Assembly (NCBI GenBank): GCA_017503235.1
Contig: JAFVTL010000123.1
Span: 1 to 52,183, forward strand
From: Bacteroidaceae bacterium
GTDB lineage: Bacteria; Bacteroidota; Bacteroidia; Bacteroidales; Bacteroidaceae
Direction of reading: 5' to 3'
Length of the DNA stretch: 52,183 bases
Made by a program: the position numbers and the translations under genes. Positions 49,094 through 52,183 of this stretch are shown here, piece by piece. Under the pieces are notes generated by a model, which saw only the letters and a program-made list of their open reading frames with translations, searched no databases and was not told the DNA's origin. Positions within the stretch are counted from its first letter, which is position 1; each line of letters opens with the position of its first letter.

Positions 49094-50317
49094 TTATGAT
49101 TTGGCTACCAATTCGGCAATCTTTACCACTACCATCATGGCTTTTTCCATCGACTGGACAGGCACGAACTCATAACGTCCGTGGAAGTTCAAGCCTCCGG
49201 CAAAAATATTCGGGCAAGGCAAGCCTTTGAATGACAATTGCGCACCATCCGTACCTCCACGGATAGCCTTCACCTTCGGAGTGACACCGGCCTCTTCCAT
49301 CGCCTTGAAAGCTGTATCGATGATGTGCATCACCGGTTCAATCTGCATACGCATGTTGTAATACTGGTCTTTCAAATCCACCGTTACGGTACCTGCTCCA
49401 TACTTGGCGTTAATCGTTTCGCCCCATGCCTTTATGCATTCCTTGCGTTCTTCGAATTTCGAACGGTCGTGGTCGCGGATGATGTAGCTGATGGTGGCTT
49501 CTTCTACCGAGCCTTCCACACCCACTACATGATAGAAACCTTCATAGCCTTCCGTGCTTTCGGGAGTTTCATTTTCGGGCAACAGATTCATAAATTCATT
49601 GGCCACGCGGATGGCGTTCACCATCTTGTTCTTCGCATATCCGGGATGCACATTACGTCCCTTCACCTGAATCTTGGCGGCTGCGGCATTGAAGTTCTCA
49701 AATTCCAATTCACCCACTTCGCCACCATCCATGGTATAAGCCCATTCGCAACCGAACTTCGCCACGTCAAACTTGTGGGCACCCAATCCGATTTCTTCAT
49801 CAGGATTGAAACCGACACGTATCTTTCCATGCTTAATCTCAGGATGTTGCTGCAAATAAACGACGGCCGATACAATTTCAGCGATTCCCGCCTTGTCATC
49901 AGCGCCCAGCAGCGTCTTACCATCGGTAACAATCAAGTCTTCGCCCTGATGATCAAGCAATTCAGGGAATTGAGAAGGCGCCAACACGACATTTTCCTCT
50001 TCGCAAAGCACGATGTCCGACCCGTCATAATTATATACTATACGAGGATTGACATTCGCTCCTGTCATATCGGGGCTTGTATCCATGTGAGCTATAAAGC
50101 CTATAGTCGGAACTTCCTTATCCGTATTGGCAGGAAGAGTGGCATACAGATAGCCCTGTTCATCCAACTCGATATCTTCCAACCCCAACGCTTCGAGTTC
50201 GCCCTTCAGATATTGGGCAAACACCATCTGTTTCGATGTACTGGGGGTTACTCCACTGTTCTCATCCGATTGAGTATCGAAACTGACATATTTCAAAAAC
50301 CGTTCTACAATATTCAT
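49094..50317 (-). CDS. pepT: Peptidase T (tripeptide aminopeptidase)
   Basis: A 407-aa M20-family di-zinc peptidase that removes the N-terminal residue of tripeptides in the cytoplasm. Metal ligands: [20 protein letters not shown] (His and Asp), [20 protein letters not shown] (bridging Asp), [16 protein letters not shown] (Glu pair), [20 protein letters not shown], and the late [20 protein letters not shown]. Full length with the dimerisation domain. Start at 50317 ([20 protein letters not shown]). gcvT follows. Confidence 0.95.
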   Translation of the reverse strand: MNIVERFLKYVSFDTQSDENSGVTPSTSKQMVFAQYLKGELEALGLEDIELDEQGYLYATLPANTDKEVPTIGFIAHMDTSPDMTGANVNPRIVYNYDGSDIVLCEEENVVLAPSQFPELLDHQGEDLIVTDGKTLLGADDKAGIAEIVSAVVYLQQHPEIKHGKIRVGFNPDEEIGLGAHKFDVAKFGCEWAYTMDGGEVGELEFENFNAAAAKIQVKGRNVHPGYAKNKMVNAIRVANEFMNLLPENETPESTEGYEGFYHVVGVEGSVEEATISYIIRDHDRSKFEERKECIKAWGETINAKYGAGTVTVDLKDQYYNMRMQIEPVMHIIDTAFKAMEEAGVTPKVKAIRGGTDGAQLSFKGLPCPNIFAGGLNFHGRYEFVPVQSMEKAMMVVVKIAELVAKS

Positions 50318-50355
50318 AGTTATGTACCATTAAATTCAACGCGTGTAAAAATAGG

Positions 50356-50394
50356 AAAAGAGCATTGAATTGCCAAACAAATCAATGCTCTTTT
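50356..50394 (-). terminator. Terminator of the PurF-like gene
   Basis: AAAAGAGCATTGA pairs with TCAATGCTCTTTT around a 13-nt loop, between the PurF-like stop (50418) and the pepT start. Confidence 0.88.
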
Positions 50395-50417
50395 TTATTC
50401 TTTTCTTAAATCTGTCA

Positions 50418-51824
50418 TCAAAAATGGCTTGAGCCATCAAAACAATGGGTACAAACCTTGCATTTCGGCAAGCCTATAGCTTCTATCAACGTCTCCAGGG
50501 TATTGAATTTCAACGAAGTGAGGCCAAACCGCTCTCTAATCAGCTCTACCATCTTCTTGTATTCAGGCGAATCGGTTGTCGCATACTTGTCAAGGTTCTT
50601 ATTCTCATCACCTTCCAATTCTTTGATGATGCGGCGTGAGAGCAGTTCCAAATCACCCTTCGAAGCACTGAATCCCAAGAACGGACAGCTATAAATCAGC
50701 GGAGGGCAAGCGATACGCATATGCACTTCCTTCGCTCCATAATCGAAGAGAATCTTCACATTATCGTGCAACTGGGTACCTCTGACGATGGAATCATCGC
50801 AAAACAGCACCCGTTTGTTGTCGAGCATCGCCCGATTGGGTATCAACTTCATTTTCGCCACCAGGCTACGGAGTTCCTGACGCGAGGGAGTAAAGCTACG
50901 CGGCCACGTAGGGGTATACTTGGTAATGGCACGATGATAAGGCACCCCTTTTCCTTCAGCATAACCCATCGCCATACCAATGCCTGAATCGGGAATACCA
51001 CAGGCGCAATCCACTTCCGACTCATCCTTCCGTCCCATCTTGAAGCCGCTGGTAAATCTCACATCCTCCACATTGCGTCCTTCGTAACAGGAAACGGGGA
51101 ATCCATAATACACCCAAAGAAACGAACAAATCTGCATTCCCTCGTTCGGCTTGCGCATCTGTTCCATACCATCGGCACGCAAGCGTACGATTTCGCCCGG
51201 ACCTACATACTTCTCGATTTCAAAGCCCAGATTCGGAAAACTACTCGATTCGCTGGTTACAGCATAGGCGCCTTCTTTCTTTCCGATGACGACCGGAGTA
51301 CGTCCCCACTGGTCACGGGCCACAATGATACCGTCCTCGGTAAGCAGCAGCATGGAGCAGGAGCCTTTTATCTTTCGATACACATTTTCGATTCCGTCTA
51401 CAAAATCTTTACCCTGCACAATGAGCAAAGCAATCAGTTCCGTCTGATTGGTCTTTCCCATACTCATTTCGGCTAAATGCATGTTGGAAGCCAACAACTC
51501 CTGTTCAAGCTCAGGAATATTATTAACCTTGGCTACCGTTACAATAGCAAACTTTCCTAAATGAGAGTTGATGAGAATAGGTTGCGGATCTGTATCACTG
51601 ATAATGCCAATACCGGCATTTCCTTTAAACTTAGATAGTTCCGATTCAAACTTGTTGCGGAAATAGGCATTCTCCAAGGTGTGGATTGCCCGTGCGAAGC
51701 CCGACTCTTCGGAATAGGTGGCCATACCACCACGTTTGGTTCCTAAATGCGAATTATAGTCCGTACCATAAAACAGGTCGGTAGCACATGCAGTCTTGGA
51801 GACTGTGCCAAAAAAACCACCCAT
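50418..51824 (-). CDS. PurF-like protein lacking the glutaminase cysteine
   Basis: A 468-aa protein with an N-terminal class II glutamine amidotransferase domain and a C-terminal phosphoribosyltransferase domain. The PRPP loop is RVLFCDDSIVRGTQLHDNVK (about 335-354). Cys residues resembling Fe-S ligands of PurF occur in VDCACGIPDSGIG, SCPFLGF and CKVCTHC. The start reads MGGFFGTVSK: Gly stands where the nucleophile Cys follows Met in true amidotransferases, and no alternative start supplies a Cys. It could use ammonia, act in regulation, or have another reaction. It is divergent from a purine permease. In this lineage a second canonical purF would be expected elsewhere. Confidence 0.85.
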   Translation of the reverse strand: MGGFFGTVSKTACATDLFYGTDYNSHLGTKRGGMATYSEESGFARAIHTLENAYFRNKFESELSKFKGNAGIGIISDTDPQPILINSHLGKFAIVTVAKVNNIPELEQELLASNMHLAEMSMGKTNQTELIALLIVQGKDFVDGIENVYRKIKGSCSMLLLTEDGIIVARDQWGRTPVVIGKKEGAYAVTSESSSFPNLGFEIEKYVGPGEIVRLRADGMEQMRKPNEGMQICSFLWVYYGFPVSCYEGRNVEDVRFTSGFKMGRKDESEVDCACGIPDSGIGMAMGYAEGKGVPYHRAITKYTPTWPRSFTPSRQELRSLVAKMKLIPNRAMLDNKRVLFCDDSIVRGTQLHDNVKILFDYGAKEVHMRIACPPLIYSCPFLGFSASKGDLELLSRRIIKELEGDENKNLDKYATTDSPEYKKMVELIRERFGLTSLKFNTLETLIEAIGLPKCKVCTHCFDGSSHF

Positions 51825-51853
51825 ACTTTTCTTGTATTATTGTTTTTAGGGCA

Positions 51854-51861
51854 CAAAGATA
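51854..51861 (-). promoter_or_regulatory. -7 box of the PurF-like gene
   Basis: The minus strand reads TATCTTTG, 29 bp before the ATG at 51824. Confidence 0.6.
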
Positions 51862-51965
51862 GAAATAAATAATGGAATATCCGCTCTTTTTTCCCTATCA
51901 TCTCATCAATTTCATCCAGAAAAATTCTTTTCCACTAAAACACAGACAGATGCTGAAATTTGTTT

Positions 51966-51973
51966 TATATTTG
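51966..51973 (+). promoter_or_regulatory. -7 box of the purine permease gene
   Basis: TATATTTG, 26 bp before the ATG at 52000, divergent from the PurF-like promoter. Confidence 0.6.
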
Positions 51974-51999
51974 CCTCACGAACATTACTAATATATATT

Positions 52000-52183
52000 A
52001 TGCTAAAAAAACTATTCGGTTTCAACCCCAAGGAGACCACTATACGCACAGAAATTATGGCGGGAATCACGACTTTCCTGACCATGGCCTATATTCTGGC
52101 CGTCAATCCAAACATTTTAGGTGAAACAGGAATGGACAAAGGAGCCTTGTTCACCACCACAGTCCTTATGGCAGCTCTGCCTA
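52000..52183 (+). CDS. NCS2-family purine permease, N-terminal part (cut by the window end)
   Basis: The first 61 codons are present. MLKKLFGFNPKETTIRTEIM then AGITTFLTMAYILAVNPNIL and LFTTTVLMAALP match the start of AzgA/PbuG-type guanine-hypoxanthine permeases of the NCS2 family (AGxTTFxTMxYIxxVNP). These inner-membrane proteins import adenine, guanine or hypoxanthine with protons. The divergent arrangement with a PurF-like gene suggests shared purine-related control. The rest of the gene lies beyond the window. Confidence 0.9.
   Translation, partial: MLKKLFGFNPKETTIRTEIMAGITTFLTMAYILAVNPNILGETGMDKGALFTTTVLMAALP

Overview
The window reads as chromosomal DNA of a member of the Bacteroidales, most like Bacteroides/Phocaeicola. 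Evidence: many genes are preceded by the Bacteroides -7 box TAnnTTTG (sometimes with TTTG 19 bp upstream) instead of -35/-10 boxes. The gene content also fits: a methylmalonyl-CoA epimerase/decarboxylase cluster with a lamin-tail OadG, class III fructose-bisphosphatase, a C69 dipeptidase, DUF4270, a one-domain glycogen-synthase-like protein, and a thrA-apgM-thrC cluster. Species cannot be fixed from the sequence alone. I see no rRNA, tRNA or CRISPR array.

Layout. 1-3400 is accessory: an IS4-type transposase remnant, an excisionase-like HTH gene, the 3' stub of a lost gene with its terminator, and a divergent VirE-like ATPase/HU-like pair. That pair is bounded by two matched 68-bp inverted ends and has four 22-bp iterons between the genes. 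3480-9300 holds a GH9 glycoside hydrolase, a DoxX protein, the operon nitroreductase-DUF2520-kdsC-maf, and a GIY-YIG gene enclosed in a 37-bp inverted repeat. 9400-15230 holds a GNAT/FemAB-like gene and the methylmalonyl-CoA operon (mce-mmdA-oadG-mmdC-mmdB), which ends the succinate-to-propionate route and pumps Na+. 15300-25720 holds YbjQ, SDR, tex-nudC, fbp, panC-panD, a glycogen-synthase-like gene and a DUF4270 lipoprotein. 25724-26408 is a repeat-rich gap. 26409-32551 holds a phosphosugar mutase and the operon tatA-tatC-M23 peptidase-C69 dipeptidase.

32650-37250 is a second accessory island. It holds a tandem hairpin array, a broken MNT/HEPN pair, a YbjQ-zinc-ribbon fusion, a 147-bp inverted repeat, a DUF4143 ATPase behind a perfect 23-bp hairpin, and an intact MNT/HI0074 pair. 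37326-52183 is core metabolism: bcp, the aspartate-family operon thrA-apgM-thrC-metF-metH, pepT-gcvT, a PurF-like protein without the glutaminase cysteine, and the start of a purine permease.

Main observations. (1) A short ORF upstream of thrA encodes a Thr- and Met-rich leader peptide, which matches an operon that makes both threonine and methionine. (2) Intergenic arrays of short, mostly palindromic units with an exact 22-bp period occur at about five places with different core sequences. (3) Interspersed repeats have entered coding sequence: one forms a linker in metH and another forms the C-terminus of apgM.
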